Source of the DNA: Nannochloropsis salina CCMP1776
Taxonomy: Eukaryota; Sar; Eustigmatophyceae; Eustigmatales; Monodopsidaceae
NCBI GenBank assembly: GCA_004565275.1
Contig: SDOX01000035.1
Span: 7,387-71,386, forward strand
Direction: 5' to 3'
DNA: 64,000 nucleotides
Below, piece after piece: positions 10,942-24,231 of this stretch; position 1 is the stretch's first letter, and every line of letters starts with the position of its first letter. A model generated the notes under the pieces. It searched no databases. It was not told the DNA's origin and worked only from the letters and a program-made list of their open reading frames with translations. A program made the position numbers and the translations under genes.

Positions 10942-12498
10942 AGAAAGTGAATAACCAGGGATGTGTGACAACACATGACCAGAGTGTCTCGGTCGCCTCC
11001 TGCCTCCTCCATCGACCTGCGACACAGCCACCCACGCGGACAAGAACTTCCCGACAAAACGTACCAAAGGTGCTGCAGATACGCATTATTACCCTTTATG
11101 TACGGTTTCCTGGTGGTGAAAGGAGGGTGCGAAGGTAATGGAAGCACAACGAATCGTGAGCAAGTACTGTTCAAGAACAGCGAGGGACGTCCGAAGGGCA
11201 AAAGTCGGCTATGGCACCTACTTCCCGGCCTTAATAACGTCCCAACACCACCACAACACTCGCGTCCCTCACTTTGTACATGTCAGAGAGCTGTTCTTGT
11301 CGTGCAAAGTGGAAGCACGGTCTTTTTTCGCGGGGAGAGAAGTGACTGAGGAGGAAATTTATCGAGGGAGGGAAAGGAAGGATTTGTTTCCTCGGGAGGA
11401 CGACAGCATCGGAGGTTCATTTTTTCGCTTTTTTGGTCGCTTTTATTTTACTTGTTTATTCTCTTCTTTCCTTTTCTTTTTCATAAGATATAAGGATAGA
11501 TTAAAATTATCGCTTTAAATACTTGGAAATGAGCCATGGCAGTGTATTGGGAAATAAAAGTACGCGTGACATGACTTTCTAGCGGGATATAAGTAGAAAA
11601 ACCCATTACTTCAGGATCATAACTGTTAATGATGATCTCAGTATTTGATGGTCGAGCATTAAAAATGAGAATGGCCTATTTCTAAAAAAGTGAGGAGGAA
11701 TAGCTAAATGTTGCCAAAAGACTAGCCTTGCTTGCCACGAAGTGATCAGGCGAAAAGGTCTGGAGAAAGGGAAGGATAAAGACACTTTGTCATTCCTACA
11801 GACGGAGAACTCCTGTTGATTAGCCGCTTACAAACTAAGAACAATCATATTGTGTGGTAGCGCTATAGGAAGACATGAGGATAAAGAATAAAGCCCACGT
11901 TCCACTTTTTTATCTCCTGCGTGATGTGTATGGTCAAATTCAAGGCGTGACGCCATGTGTCGACAAAGGTATCAAGGAAAGGGTGAAATGATAGAAGGCA
12001 TTCTCGCGTGAACCTCTACTGATCCAAACTTTAAAAAGAATAAGCACATCGGAAAAGGATACTTTTCTGTGTTGTGCTACAGAAAGCAGTATTATCCGTT
12101 TGCATCACGTACTTTGCTTTTGAGAGGTCTTACGTCTCCTATTACATGCTATTTCTTGAGCTCATCTCAACTTACTTTGCATCTGACCTGGTTTGAAACC
12201 CAGTCACCGGTGCAATTTCAAAAAACATACAAAGATGTTTCCAGCTACAACATAATCAGGGCCACCTGGTGGCAACGTGAGGGCATCTGTGCGTCGCCAA
12301 GGCGTAGAGATTACCTGCATTGAATAAAAGTTGATTTGATGATTTGAGGGTGGCAGGGCCACAAGCGACCAGAATGGAAGTCACGGTCTCCTGTATGAAA
12401 AATGAAGGCCCCACCACTCCTACGTTAGCCGCGATACCTGCTCAGCCGGACTCAGATGTGGCAGTCCACCGTGACCCCCCAAGCAAGGGGTCAATTGC
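10942..12498. other. Gene-poor region of about 1.5 kb
   Basis: Lies 5' of the tetraspan gene and 3' of the large minus-strand gene. Turns AT-richer after about 11400. The longest frame (126 codons, 11138-11518 plus) shows no domain. No RNA gene recognised. Confidence 0.55.
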
Positions 12499-15400
12499 CT
12501 ACAACCACATGGAAGTCCCGTACAGCTTCCGTTTGCGACCCTCCCTCGACAAGGCAAAGACGTTGGACATGCCGTAGAGGATTCCCCCGTGTCCTTCCTC
12601 ACTCTTGTCCTCTACGGAAAGAACGGTCGCCCGGATTTGGTAGTCACCGGGGGGACACGCCAAGGGCGAGACGATGCGCAAGTCGGGCAGCATCGCAAAC
12701 CCTTGGTCGTCCGTCTTGACCATGCCCAGAGGACAACGCCAAGGCAGTTGCCCACCCGCCTGGTGCCTGACTTCCTCCGACGGCGCGACGCGCAAGCCCA
12801 CAAGCTGCACCCGGGCCAAGGCGGGAAAATTCCGCAAAGTCAAGTGGTAGTTTTTCTTGTACCCCAAGTGGTCAAGCGGCAATAGGGGCAGGTCAGGATC
12901 CAAGAGATCCACGCTATACGCGCCCACGTCCTGATAGAAGGGGCTTTCATTCGCAAATACATCCGGGTCGTAGGCAGGGATGTATAAGGTCTGGTCAAAG
13001 TGGACGTCCACATTTTCCACGCTGGCCTCCACCGCCCCGCCCTTCTCCTGCAAATACTTTGCGATTGCCAAGCCCAACGCGGCTTCCTCCGCCTCTGCAG
13101 CCTTCTCTGCTTCGGCGGCCGCGGTGGCAGCTGCAGCGAAGGCGACAGGGTCGTCTTGGACCGCTTCCATATCAGCTTGCAACCGCCTGCGCGCCGTTTC
13201 TCGGGCCAAGGCTGCCCGTTCCCGTCGGTCTTTTTCCCCCGTTGCGAGACGCAAATGCCGAGAACCCCCGACCACAGGATCTCGGACCCCCAACGCCCGG
13301 AGCGCCCGCCGCGTTTGGGGTCGGGAGATGGAGGTGAGGACGATTTGGTGCTTCTGCACTTGCAATGCCACTTCTTCCTCCTCGTCTTCCCCCCCACCCT
13401 CGGTCCCTGCCTCTTCCGTCGGGGACAGGTGCCGGCGACGGCGCACCCGGTAGGTGTATCCACCTTCGTCGCCCAATTCTTTCGGATACATGGCAGCAAA
13501 CATTTCATCCACCGCCAAAGAATAGACCTCGGTCTGCATGGCATCCTTTCCCAAGACCTGGTGGTAAGGGTCATCTACGTCCGCGCCCAAGGCGGAGGAA
13601 AGCGCCTCCTTCAACAGGCTCGTGTCCAAGGACTCGTTGAGGATCCGAGTGGTCACGTCCAGCCTAGCCAGCAGGATGTAACGGGCTTCGGCTCTGGGCG
13701 GAGTGGATGGAATGTCTTCCGATTCGGCCGCGGCGGCCGCCGCCAGGGCGCGGCGGGTGAGGGGGGAGGAGGAAGAGGTATAGGAGGTGGGAGAAGCTGA
13801 AAAGGAAGAGGGGGGGAAAGGAGGTGAAGCAGTAGGAAACAGATCGGGGGACTGCTGTCTTCTTCTTGTCGTCGTTGCGGGACTGGGTGTTCCCTCCGCT
13901 TTGAGAGGTAAGCGCCGCGAGGTGGACGTGCCTCCGCCCAAGGCCTTCCCCAGTGCCGTGTCCTGCAATGTCTGCAAGAACCCGGGCTCGCACTCCTCGT
14001 GCACGTCACAGGCACCGACGCCGTCTCCCTCCACCACGTCCACGCCGCAGATGCTGCAGAGGCCTTCGCGTTGGCCCCCGACGTGCATGGTGACCGGTCG
14101 CGGTTGGAGAAACGAGGGCCGGGATGGGGCGGAGTCCGGTGTAGGCTCGGTCTGGTCGGGGATTTTCGGGTCCGAGGCGAAACGGATGCTGGAGAGGGCG
14201 TCCTGCAGGGATTGGACGAGCTGGAGCGAGCAAAGAGGTAAGAGAGGGAGGGAGGGAGGGGATGGGTGAGGGAAAAAGCATGCGCAAGGGTGGTTGCTAC
14301 CCTTGGCTCTTGACGTGCCGGTTGGGGGGGGGGGGGTTGGTCAAGATGGTTGGAAGAGGAGGCGTTACTTCCGGGTGACGGGGGAAGGAAAGCATGCGAT
14401 GGACAGAGGGAAAGATGGAACAAGGAGGGCCACGCGAATAAATCAGGGGTGGGCAAGAAGAGTACGACAATGGGAAGGAATAGGACAGGCGAGGGAAAAC
14501 ACACACTCTGGTCGTGACGAGAAATAGCGACATCTGCGTGCCAGCCCGTCCCTTCATGCCCCCGTTCTTCCCCTCACTTTCCTCTTGCCTACCTCCAGCC
14601 TGGTATTCCCGAGCACGACCTGCAAAAGCGGATCATCGCTGAGGGGGATGGCGTCGAAGATCTTGTCCGGTCTGCTTTTCGTACGCGGGGACATCCCAAA
14701 GGCGATCAAGGACGTCTATGGGACACGCAAATGTGGAAGTGATAGGGAAGGTAAAGAGTGAAAGAAAGGCACGGAGAGGACGAGCGAAAAGCGAAAGTGG
14801 AGATGCTAAGAGGGAAAAAGAGCAGAACGATCATTCCATCAACCAAAAACATGGAATAAGGCACAGACAGACCGAAATCGAATGAAAGTCAAACCGCGCA
14901 CGCCTGTGCATTCTTGTCGATCGACCACCTCTCTTACCTTCGTTGAGATTCTCGCTGCCTCCTCCACCCCTCTGTCGCTCGACATCGGTCCGCCGGCACT
15001 GCCACCCTTCCCCGTCGTGTCGGCCATACGGCCGTCATCGTAACCCCCGTTTGTCCCGTTTCCATTCATAGGTGGAAGAGTGGTCTGTGATAGCTGCCTT
15101 TTGCCTCGATACCCTTGGTCCAGAAGGTGTCGCCGCTCGTCGCCGTGATAGGAACCCCCTTCTTCGGACTCCGGGACCTATGTGAGAGAAGTGGAAATTT
15201 GTAGGGAGAAAGGGATGACAAGGCAGCCGCACAAGTCCAACGTTAATCCCTGTCTGAGTCCTTCCATTTCCACGCCGGCTATGAATTTATAATCTCATCT
15301 CTCCCACTGCGCCATCCATTTTTCCAATACTTCTCCTCTTTTTGACTCGGCACCATCCCTTATATATTCCTCCCGGCCTGTAAGTCTTTGTCAAGCTGGC

Positions 15401-18400
15401 ATGCTTACCTCCTCGCTGACGTTGCATCCCTGCAATGGCGCGTAAAACTTGATGGGTCCTCCCGCCCATGCCTCGACGAATGGTTCGCACGATCCCTGTT
15501 TTGGCCGCCGGGACGGTATGGGATTAATGTTCGTTCGCGCACGAATGCTCTCCTCTACAGGGAGCAGAAGACGGACAAACACAGCAAAAAGAAGCCTGTC
15601 TGAATCCCCAGGGCCCTCCAGAGCTACACCAGTCCCATGCTCATATCGACGCTTTACACATCTAACTCCCATATCAAATTGTTCCTCTATGCACACGAGA
15701 AGGACATGCTACGGTTGGACCGCGTCCGAGGCACCTCACAAGCGATACGCTTGGAGCGTACTACAAAGGACATTAACCTCCCAGAAAATCTGGGAAGACG
15801 CTACCACTACCCCACCTAAACTGTATCACTTCCGTACCATAATCCAGTAGTCTGCATGCAAATTTATGATGCGCATGATCTCTATCAAGGGTGACCTTCC
15901 CATCACAGCCGCCCCGGCCCCGACGAATATGGTACCACCCCGACCCCAAAAGCTTTCCACGCCGGAAACTGCCACAGTGGGACAGTAAATCCACACCAAA
16001 AAGCCTGCTGGAACGCTTATCATTCCCCCATACATGAATGCGCTCCAAGTTCCGGCGAACGTGGTCACAGAAGACCAATGGAACGAAGCAATGCCGACGT
16101 TGTATGCGTAACCACCCTGTGTGTTGACGAGAAGAAAAAAGGTCGCTACACGTTAAGTTACAGACATCCTTTTAGAATGGGAACATGGCTGACACCGAGG
16201 CGTGACGCTATCTGCCTGACCAAGGAGTACACTTCTGCCACAAACAAATTCTTATCCTCTATGGGCATACACGCGAGAGCACTTACCGCGCCTGCCTCTA
16301 TCCCGCAGCCTATCATTGAAACAAAGGGTGAAAAGTGCCCGATATACACTCCTGCGCCGTTGAAAGCAAATCCCCCCAGAAGACCGCCATACATGATGGC
16401 TATAAACTGTGCCCATTGTCACACAGTGCGGTTGAAAAGGTGCATAAGTTGATTTGTAATCGTGAATCAGTATGAATAAGGTGGGTAGTAGTCAAAGTAA
16501 CACCCCCTTTATGTCTGGTATACAACAAGTCAAGCGCTTCAAACGCGCGAGGGACAAAATTGTTGTATCCACTCTTAACGAACTCGTCCGCACGAACCCG
16601 ACACTGCCAGCCTTTCCCTCCTTTTCCCGATTTCGAACCTGATTGGCTGCCACGTGCACATTGACAAGGACGCCTGCGCAATTTGTGATGTCGAATCCGA
16701 GCCCAAAGGCCGCCAATATCCCATACACATCTTGAATCGCTGAGGCGGTCCAAATGCTTGCTCCTGTTCATCAAGATGGGGATGGTGGTGAACGAATGGA
16801 CTCGTATTAATCTATCGATAATCAGCGGACACGATTTCACCATGGAATCTACTATCACGACACTACAAATATTCAATACGTTGGAGGAACATTCTTGGCG
16901 AATCATTATTTGTCCATCCTATTCTCTCTATTCGTACCTGATCCTAATGTGGCTGCTCCCATGCCGTTGAAGTTTTCAATCGCACTATCGTCGAAATATA
17001 GATACGAAGATTAATATTTTTCTAAGAAATGAAACACATGCGTTATGAACCTACTTGCTGCCGTCTCTCACCTATTGAAAATTAGCTCCACCGCCGTGAA
17101 GACCATCACTCCGCCCGCACAAAAGATTGTCTGTATTTTCCCGGTGGGCAAAAAATGTCAAGAGCTGCGGCACCATTTGAAAAAGGGTGCTTCACGCGTC
17201 TAATTATCTGGGGGTCAAGGGTCGAAAGACACAGCTAATATATATTCGCCGCACAAGATTATCGGTGATAATTGACACGACAAGGGAGTGAAAATTTCAT
17301 CTACATGATGGCCCCTATGATTTTTTCCATTTCTTGTCTGTCCAGCTTCTCTTACCTGTCCGGCGACCGCAGTTAGAGAGATTAAATTGTTCAGCACGAT
17401 GACAGAAAAGGTGAAGACCAAAAGCCCCCCCCACTGGGAAATATTTAATCCTGGTGGGAAAAAATTTGGAGGACGGGGTTAGAGATGTTCTGTCTTGCTT
17501 CTCCTTCGTCGTATATTTTTCAATCCATACTTTGTCTTGTCGACTCGGGAAAAGAGAGGAAGAGGAAGAGGAAGGAAAGTAGAACGCATGGTGGGAGGGG
17601 AAGACACGTACCAAACCCCACATCAAGGCCGATGATGGTGTTGAAAATCAGGATGCAGCCGGTGAAATAAGCTTCTCCTCGCAAGAGGAAGAGGTTGTCA
17701 CCGAAACGAATGTGGTCCGTAAGAGGAGCCAAGTACTGAATGGAAAAAGTAGTAGGGAAGGAGAAAAGATGAGACGTGCTCCTCTATTCGCCGATCAAAC
17801 TAGCAACTTGTTCGAGGTCGAAGAAAGAGGCTGTGGAATAGAACACGGTACAAAGCTCCTGCACCAGGGTGAACAACTCCTACAACCATGTGAATGCGAC
17901 AGGAGGATCCTTCCTTCCCATGGTTGATGCCATCGCTGGGTGCATTGCGAGGTGCTTCTGAACCACGCGCCATCTTCTCGCCCACGCAAGCATCACTCCC
18001 GCCACCCCATTCTCATGACCATGACATATTTATGTAAGCTTGCACATGGACGTCGGGTAAAAACGGAAGCATTGCTCCAAAAAGCTCACCTGGAAGTCCC
18101 AAAAAGTACAGCGGACAAAGTTGGCTCGTCCCCCCGCCATGAACACCTGTGTACGAGAGGGAATGAATCAAACTCAAGATTCTCAATCCTAATACTGTTC
18201 ATCTTTCTCCCTCCCCAACTGTCTTCATCCGTACATTGCCTCCATAAACGCGCGACCCGTACTGTCCAAATGAGCGGGAGAGCGCATCCTCCACCTCCTG
18301 TTGTGGTTTTGATCGGTCAGCATGACTCATTTCAAGGCTTACCCACCGGTATCCCCTTTGAAACGACTAAATACGCAGAAGGCACAAGCTCATCCTTCCC

Positions 18401-20462
18401 TCAACTGCTTCATTTTTTCATCCTATCTCGTCCGTCGGGCCCAGACTGGACTCACCTTGCGCGTTCCCTCATCGCCAATGAATGTGACGCCAATAAAATC
18501 TGCCCCTTTCGTCCCTGGCTCCAAAAGGACCGTGCCCCCCCTCACTTCCACGACTTGGTCCATGAAAAAATCACTCTCGTTGTTCCGCGACAGGGGGAAA
18601 AGCCTCGGGCGGAGCTCTCCTTTACCCGTGTTGATCCGCACGTACCGGAGGGTCAAATGGGCACCAGCCTTGGAAGAGCACAAAGGAGGCATCAAAAAGA
18701 ATAAGGATTCCCCAAATAAGGACATTGAATTAAAAAACATTATGACATGCTGCCCTACCATGTTGCCGCATGCCTTCCACTCCCTCTGTCCCTCCCTTTT
18801 TACCTTGACCCGCAAACACCTGACTGCCTCATCGCAATTAATCCTAGGCAGGACTACCGAATCCCCCTGAATGGTCAACGTGCGGCGGATGACGATCTCC
18901 TTGTAGAGCTCATACTGACCGTTCCTCCCCCCCATCCCATCGATTTCGTCCAGCATGTCCATCTCGTCATCCTGAGGCGGGAAAGGAGGTGGGAAAAATA
19001 GCGGAGGTGCATGAGCCACGTGCAACTAGGAGAGTGGCATCAAAGTGAGCGGTGGTCTGGGCCCTCTTGCCCATGGCGAGAGCTCAGGGGGGGGAGATTG
19101 AGCAAACTCGGATGTGAGAACACTTGGGTGATGAATAATGGCTTATCGTGAGGTAAGTGGAGGGAGGGTCAAAGCGAAGAACAGCCGGTACCCAGATATG
19201 AGCTTTTCCTATGCCCTCCACCCTCTCTCCCTCCCTCCTTCTGTACCGTCTCCTGCTCCATCTCCCCCATGTCGTTGCTCATGGACGCGAGCTGGATCAT
19301 CGAACAAGTCTCTTTCACTATCGCCTTCCGAAGCTCGATGGAATTCTCGACGAAACACACGCCCGCCACCTCATCCACCTCCACCTCCTGGCCTTCCTCG
19401 TCCATCAAATCCGCGTCCACCTCCTCCGCCTCTCCGTCGGCGGAAGGAATTTCGTTGCCCCAAAAATCGGTCGTGCTTTCCGCTTTATCTTCCGCAGGAA
19501 TACCGTGGGTGGTGGTAGCGTCCAGGAGGTCTTGGAAAGAGGTTCCCGACGCCCCCATCGCCGGCGGGGCTCTTACCTCCTCCTTGTCGCCTTGTTCTGA
19601 CATAGTTGTTGCTTCCCCCCAATCCTGGGAAGGTGGCTCTCCGACGGGTGCTGAGGCCGGAAGCCCCGCACCAGAATTAGGCAGGGGATCTGTATGGTCA
19701 AGGACCTGCACGCCAGCGGTATTGTTAATGCCGGAGCGCTTGCTGCGGCTTCCAGCCACGAGAAATGACCCCCCGACTATCAAGAGGAGGGCCACGGCCA
19801 TTCCCACACTCCAACGCATCCATTGCCAGCTGCAGAGATGGCGACATCCCCTCGGTGCCGGCGCGGTCTGTGTGAGGTAAGACGTGCGGGGCGAAGAGGC
19901 AACGGAGAAACGAGTAAGCATCTACCCTCGTCGGGAGGAAAAACAATAGCCGGGAGGCATTTGCACGGTACGTCGTTGACCGCTGCTCGATTTTTGGATG
20001 CTCGCGTCAGGAACGCGATCGTACAGGCAGGTCCCAAAGGGTTCACGCTGGCCAATCCCAAGTGCTTAATGCGGAATATACGGGGGAAGGGACAAAGCCT
20101 TCGAATGCATCTACGTCATCCTTCGCATTCATGCATGCCCGATCGACCACTAACCAATGATGGCTGTGCACTTTCCAATCTCTTACCTCTCGCCACGGCC
20201 CATGCTTCCTCAACGAATTCTCATGGTCCCTCGAGCCCCTTTTTGGGGGTGCGGTGATGGACGGCTGAGATTCAAGATTTCCTATCATGGATATGTTACA
20301 TTCGCGGATACCATCTGCGCTTTCCTTCGAATCGCTTGAGCCGCCTCCGGTGCTCCCTGCGAGCTGCGGCGACAGAGGTGTTGAATGACATATATCTGAT
20401 CCAGAAGTACCAGCCGTTTTCCCAGCTGAAGCTACTTCGTCACTCTCTGCGAAAATTATCAT
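12499..20462 (-). CDS. Very large type II membrane protein with beta-helix-like ectodomain (16 exons)
   Basis: Reading minus-strand exons 20187-20462, 19247-19867, 18804-18971, 18456-18668, 18091-18147, 17612-17735, 17356-17433, 17072-17130, 16938-16984, 16639-16739, 16287-16406, 15838-16116, 15409-15495, 14938-15177, 14593-14715 and 12499-14220 gives about 1438 residues, with splice phases agreeing at all but one junction. A Ser-rich cytosolic N terminus of about 110 residues precedes one hydrophobic anchor (VGMAVALLLIVGGSFLVAG), then an acidic linker. Next come about 450 residues of short units such as VFMAGGRANFVRCTFWDFQ and MYGGLLGGFAFNGAGVYIG, the Gly-Gly/hydrophobic pattern of right-handed beta-helix (pectin-lyase-like) proteins. 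The C-terminal half has a small Cys cluster (LCSICG), an Ala/Glu-rich helix and a beta-rich end. The 17612-17735/17356-17433 junction is off by one base at an 8-C run. An extra exon near 17810-17900 is possible. The first exon is least certain. Function unknown; likely cell surface. Confidence 0.68.
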
Positions 20463-23138
20463 AAGGAGTGTTCAATCAGTGGGTGAGAATTACTGCCCAA
20501 ATGTTGATATGTATTCGCTTATCTCTCGTCCTCTATGTGCTGGCTTCTCCCTCATCGCAGTCTCAGTCATCGTCCATTTGACTTGCTTTCCCCTTTCTAC
20601 TGTTGTTCGCATTCTACCAAAGGACATGACCTACGACCTCCACGTCATAAACGAGTAACTTAGTACTGCTGATGTTTTTAATCGGCATTTGGCTTGTACA
20701 TACCCATAGGTCACCGCTCGCCCCTCTGGGCGCGTGCTAGGTGTCCTCAGCCTCTGCTCAATAGAGGTAGCCCCTGATATAGACACATGAGATTCTGCTG
20801 CTCTTGAAAATGTGGCCGCGAGCCCGAAATCCTGTGAAAAATGTTGGACATGTTTCAAATTTAATTCCCGCCCAATTCCAGTGAAAGGATAGCTGCCGGC
20901 CTGAATTCCGAGAAAGAGGGGTGGGACGGAGGGCCGCCGCCGGAGAGTGCAGAGGAGGCACGCGCCGGCCCATGTGCCCCGCCCTTCGTTCATAATTTTT
21001 CAGGTTTTTAAACCGCGCTTTTTGGCCCCATTTTCCATAACTTATGGCCCGTTCACGTTCGAATTGGACGTGATTAACGAATATGTTTGTATATTTATGG
21101 CTTGTGTGTGTGGTGTCGATTTCACTTTCTTTCAAAACACATCCAGACTATTATAAGAACCATGATCATCGAGGGGGGATTAAGGAGGAAAACAAACGAG
21201 TTCGTAACGATACTACCCGTTCATATGCATGGATCAACAAAGCTTTGGCAGCTCATATATAACTGATATTTTAAGGATATACCATTCCCTGGAATTGTGG
21301 GAAATTGCCGGGAGAACAAATAAATCTCCGCGGCTCTGTTGTGAAAAGTGACTACATCAGCGAAGAGGCACTTTATCTTCGCAAATTTCCTTTAAAAATG
21401 TCCATGGGTCAATAACGAGCAATTTTTTTATACTTATGAAAATTTCACATGACGTCGATGCATTTGAAATCATATCTTCGAATAAGAAGACATTAACTAG
21501 AGGACGCATGCTTCTCCCAATGGTCACCGAAACAGTTTTGTAGGAATAGCAGGCGTTACATACTCTTGCGCTATCTGTGCTCAATCGTTCTAAATTCCAG
21601 CATATTACCGCGAGATAAAGTTGCTTATAAACCCCCTCCTTCCTCAAAAAGGGGTTACACAAGACGGCGGTGATATTGATTATCTTCTAGCGCGAGGATG
21701 GCTGGATCCGTCCGTGCTTTTTCTTTTTCTCTTCCAAATAATCGACACACGTCCTAACAACGATCGATGTATGCAGTCTATTGGTAGCCGGCACACTTCT
21801 ATTGCACAATTAAGATGCGAAGGATCGCCGTCGATGCTTGCGATAGTCACGCGGTGATTCATGTATTCAGCGAATTGTAGATTAATTTCACGTCTTGTGA
21901 AGTACACCGTTTCGAGCGCGTGTGGTACTTAAATTCCGAGTCCAGTCGCAGCAAGGTGCAGTCACTTGGACGACGCGTTTTCAGATCAAAATTAGCGACC
22001 CTTTTGGTTGAAGTAGATCGTTGCTAGGGGAAAGACGATGAAATAGAATGAGAGAATAGATGTCGCGTTGTGCAATAGTGTAAGGGTATGGACCCTAGAA
22101 ACCTGTTTGATGAATGCACTTTAATCTTCGTTTGGCTGCATATCTGAGCATTCAGGTTAAAGTGGACACAGGCAAAATTAAAACTAGGACGTTGAGTGTG
22201 AGTATGGCACGATTGCGAGCTGCGGCGCCCCCGACTACCATTCTCAAGCCATGAACTCTTCACTGCCAAGCTATTCGAACAACATCACGCCCGTGTTATA
22301 CCCATATATTCAGTCGTACTCCTGCGTAGTGAAGGGATAGACGACGACTCCTGTCGAAGGACGTTGTATCAAACTTATACTGGGCTACATGAAAGGGCCA
22401 ACGGCAATACACCGTGAAAATCTCCAGAAAGCTACTTATTGATAATCTACATAGTCTCCAATCTTCAAGGCTTTCCTGGACAAGACGCAGTTGCCCAGCA
22501 AATGCAGGCAAAGAGCTTAAAACAACCTCCAATGCTCAAGAGTTTTCACCGTTTCCTTATTTTATGACGCACTCCAATTTCGTCTTCCAAAAAGATATGG
22601 AAATAATCGTTTTTGGGACACCGCCTCTCATTTCGTCGTATATCGCATGCGGCCGCTGACTAGACAGGGGATGTGCATTTAGGCTTGCCTAAATATGGGC
22701 CGACAGCTGACGAACAGCCTTCCAGTTCAATTTGAAGCCTGTTGATACACAATACCACATGTTCCAAAAGAAAGCATTTTTTTTCCATTAATTTGAAATG
22801 ATTTGGACGCACGATTGATTATTTTTTTCGTCACACGATTGCGGCTTGTTGTTACCTGACCCTTTCGTACTGCCAAACTTGCTTAAGACTTCTTTCGACC
22901 TCCCTCCTGATTTGTCCAAACCCGTCGCCCGGGCCTTGTGCCGTGTGTAAGTTGACGGGACATATGATGTTTAATCAATATATATATTTCCTGTCGTACC
23001 GACCATTTCTACACCTCTGCGTCTTTACAAGAAAAGAAAGCTCGTACGCGAAGCGAAGTGGTCAACATTACTCGGTACTCACTGTCTTTTTTCCTAAAAT
23101 TTAGTCCAGATACATCCCGTACCACTGGTAGCGGCCCA
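20463..23138. other. AT-richer gene-poor block, about 2.7 kb
   Basis: No frame with recognisable domain content on either strand and no consistent splice pairs. A short GC-rich patch at about 20870-20990 interrupts AT-rich flanks. May hold regulatory sequence for the divergent genes on either side, but nothing specific could be read. Confidence 0.55.
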
Positions 23139-23837
23139 ATGAAGTGCATTACAACCGCACTAATCGTACTGCCATGTATCGTCAGTGGCTTTCTTGTTCC
23201 AGCTGTACCCAGCATCACCTTTTCGGATAGTCGTGCACCCACGCGCCTGTACGTAGGCTCAAATGCCAAAATTGATGTCCCGCCCGACCTGGAAGGAAGA
23301 CTCGATCCCAAGCGGTAAGCCCATCGTCTTAATCATTTGCAGCGCTGAAGCATTCAAGCTTTGCCACTTCTTAAATGTAATGCGACTGTGACGGTCTACG
23401 TCCGTGTATGTGCTGATATATGGTCATATACCTCGATACCCCTGGCTCGTTCCCATTATCGCAGGCACTGGGATGTCGTGATGAGCCTGAACGGCGAAAC
23501 GAAGACAGTTTCCGTCAGTGAAGGCACCTCGCTTCTAGACGCCGCGGAAGAAGCCTTCGGCGACCCCCCTTGCATGTGTCGAAATGGGGTGTGTACAACC
23601 TGCGCTGCGGAAGTAACTCGAGGCGGGCATGGGTCGTGGGTGGCGGCCATCGAATCCCTTTCACCAGAACAGCAAGAGAGCGGCTTTATCCTGTCTTGCC
23701 AAACTTATCCATGTGGCCCGGGACTGGAAGTACGCCTCAACGCCCAGGAGGAGGTGTACGAGAGCCAGTACGCCAAATATGAGACGAAAGCTCACGAGGA
23801 ATTGGAGAAAAAGAAAGGATTTAATATCTTTGCATGA
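23139..23837 (+). CDS. Plastid-targeted plant-type [2Fe-2S] ferredoxin
   Basis: Electron carrier of 182 residues from exons 23139-23314 and 23465-23837. The leader is bipartite: a hydrophobic signal peptide (CITTALIVLPCIVSG) followed directly by Phe18 in FLVPAVPS, the Phe-type transit start of plastids bounded by four membranes, so the protein should reach the stroma. The mature domain has the ferredoxin cluster motif C97-x4-C102-x2-C105 in CRNGVCTTC and a fourth cysteine, C137, in GFILSCQTYP, plus SLLDAAEEAFGDPP before the cluster loop. The C-terminal extension is Lys/Glu-rich and ends FNIFA, longer than in photosynthetic ferredoxins. A specialised plastid ferredoxin rather than the main photosystem I acceptor is possible. 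The ATG at 23139 starts the signal peptide directly. Confidence 0.92.
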
Positions 23838-24231
23838 TAGGGCGGGCACGTCGCTCAACGACCGAGAAACCCAGGCGTCTTTCGCATGCGATAGACTTGG
23901 CAATACATCTGAGAATGAAAGCAAGGAGGAAAAGACAGGGTGTGCACTTCTTGCGGTGGGGGAAAGGAAGACACGAGCCAGACCGTCACAGATTTCGCTG
24001 ACATGAAGCATCCTCCAAGAGGGCGGGAAGCTCCTTCAGGAAAAAATATCGAAGGGAAAAAATTAAAAAAATTGCAAACTCCCCTCAGAGTGTGTTTAAG
24101 AGGTGCCAAGTGATGTCTTTGTTATGAATTTTATGCTATAATACAGACGGGGATCCCTAATACGCTTCACCACACTGTCTTATCAACCTCTCTGCAGCAC
24201 CTTCTACTACCCCCTGTCCCTGTTCATCGCA
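23838..24231. other. Convergent intergenic region
   Basis: About 390 bases between the stop of the ferredoxin gene (+) and the stop of the HIUase gene (-). It contains A/T-rich stretches around 24040-24140, where 3' ends of both transcripts would fall. No gene seen. Confidence 0.6.

Noticed and set aside
17795-17989. Possible extra exon of the beta-helix gene (HPGAGALYRVLFHSLF)
   Set aside because: The pattern fits the repeat, but no good donor/acceptor pair keeps phase, and the flanking exons already join in frame.
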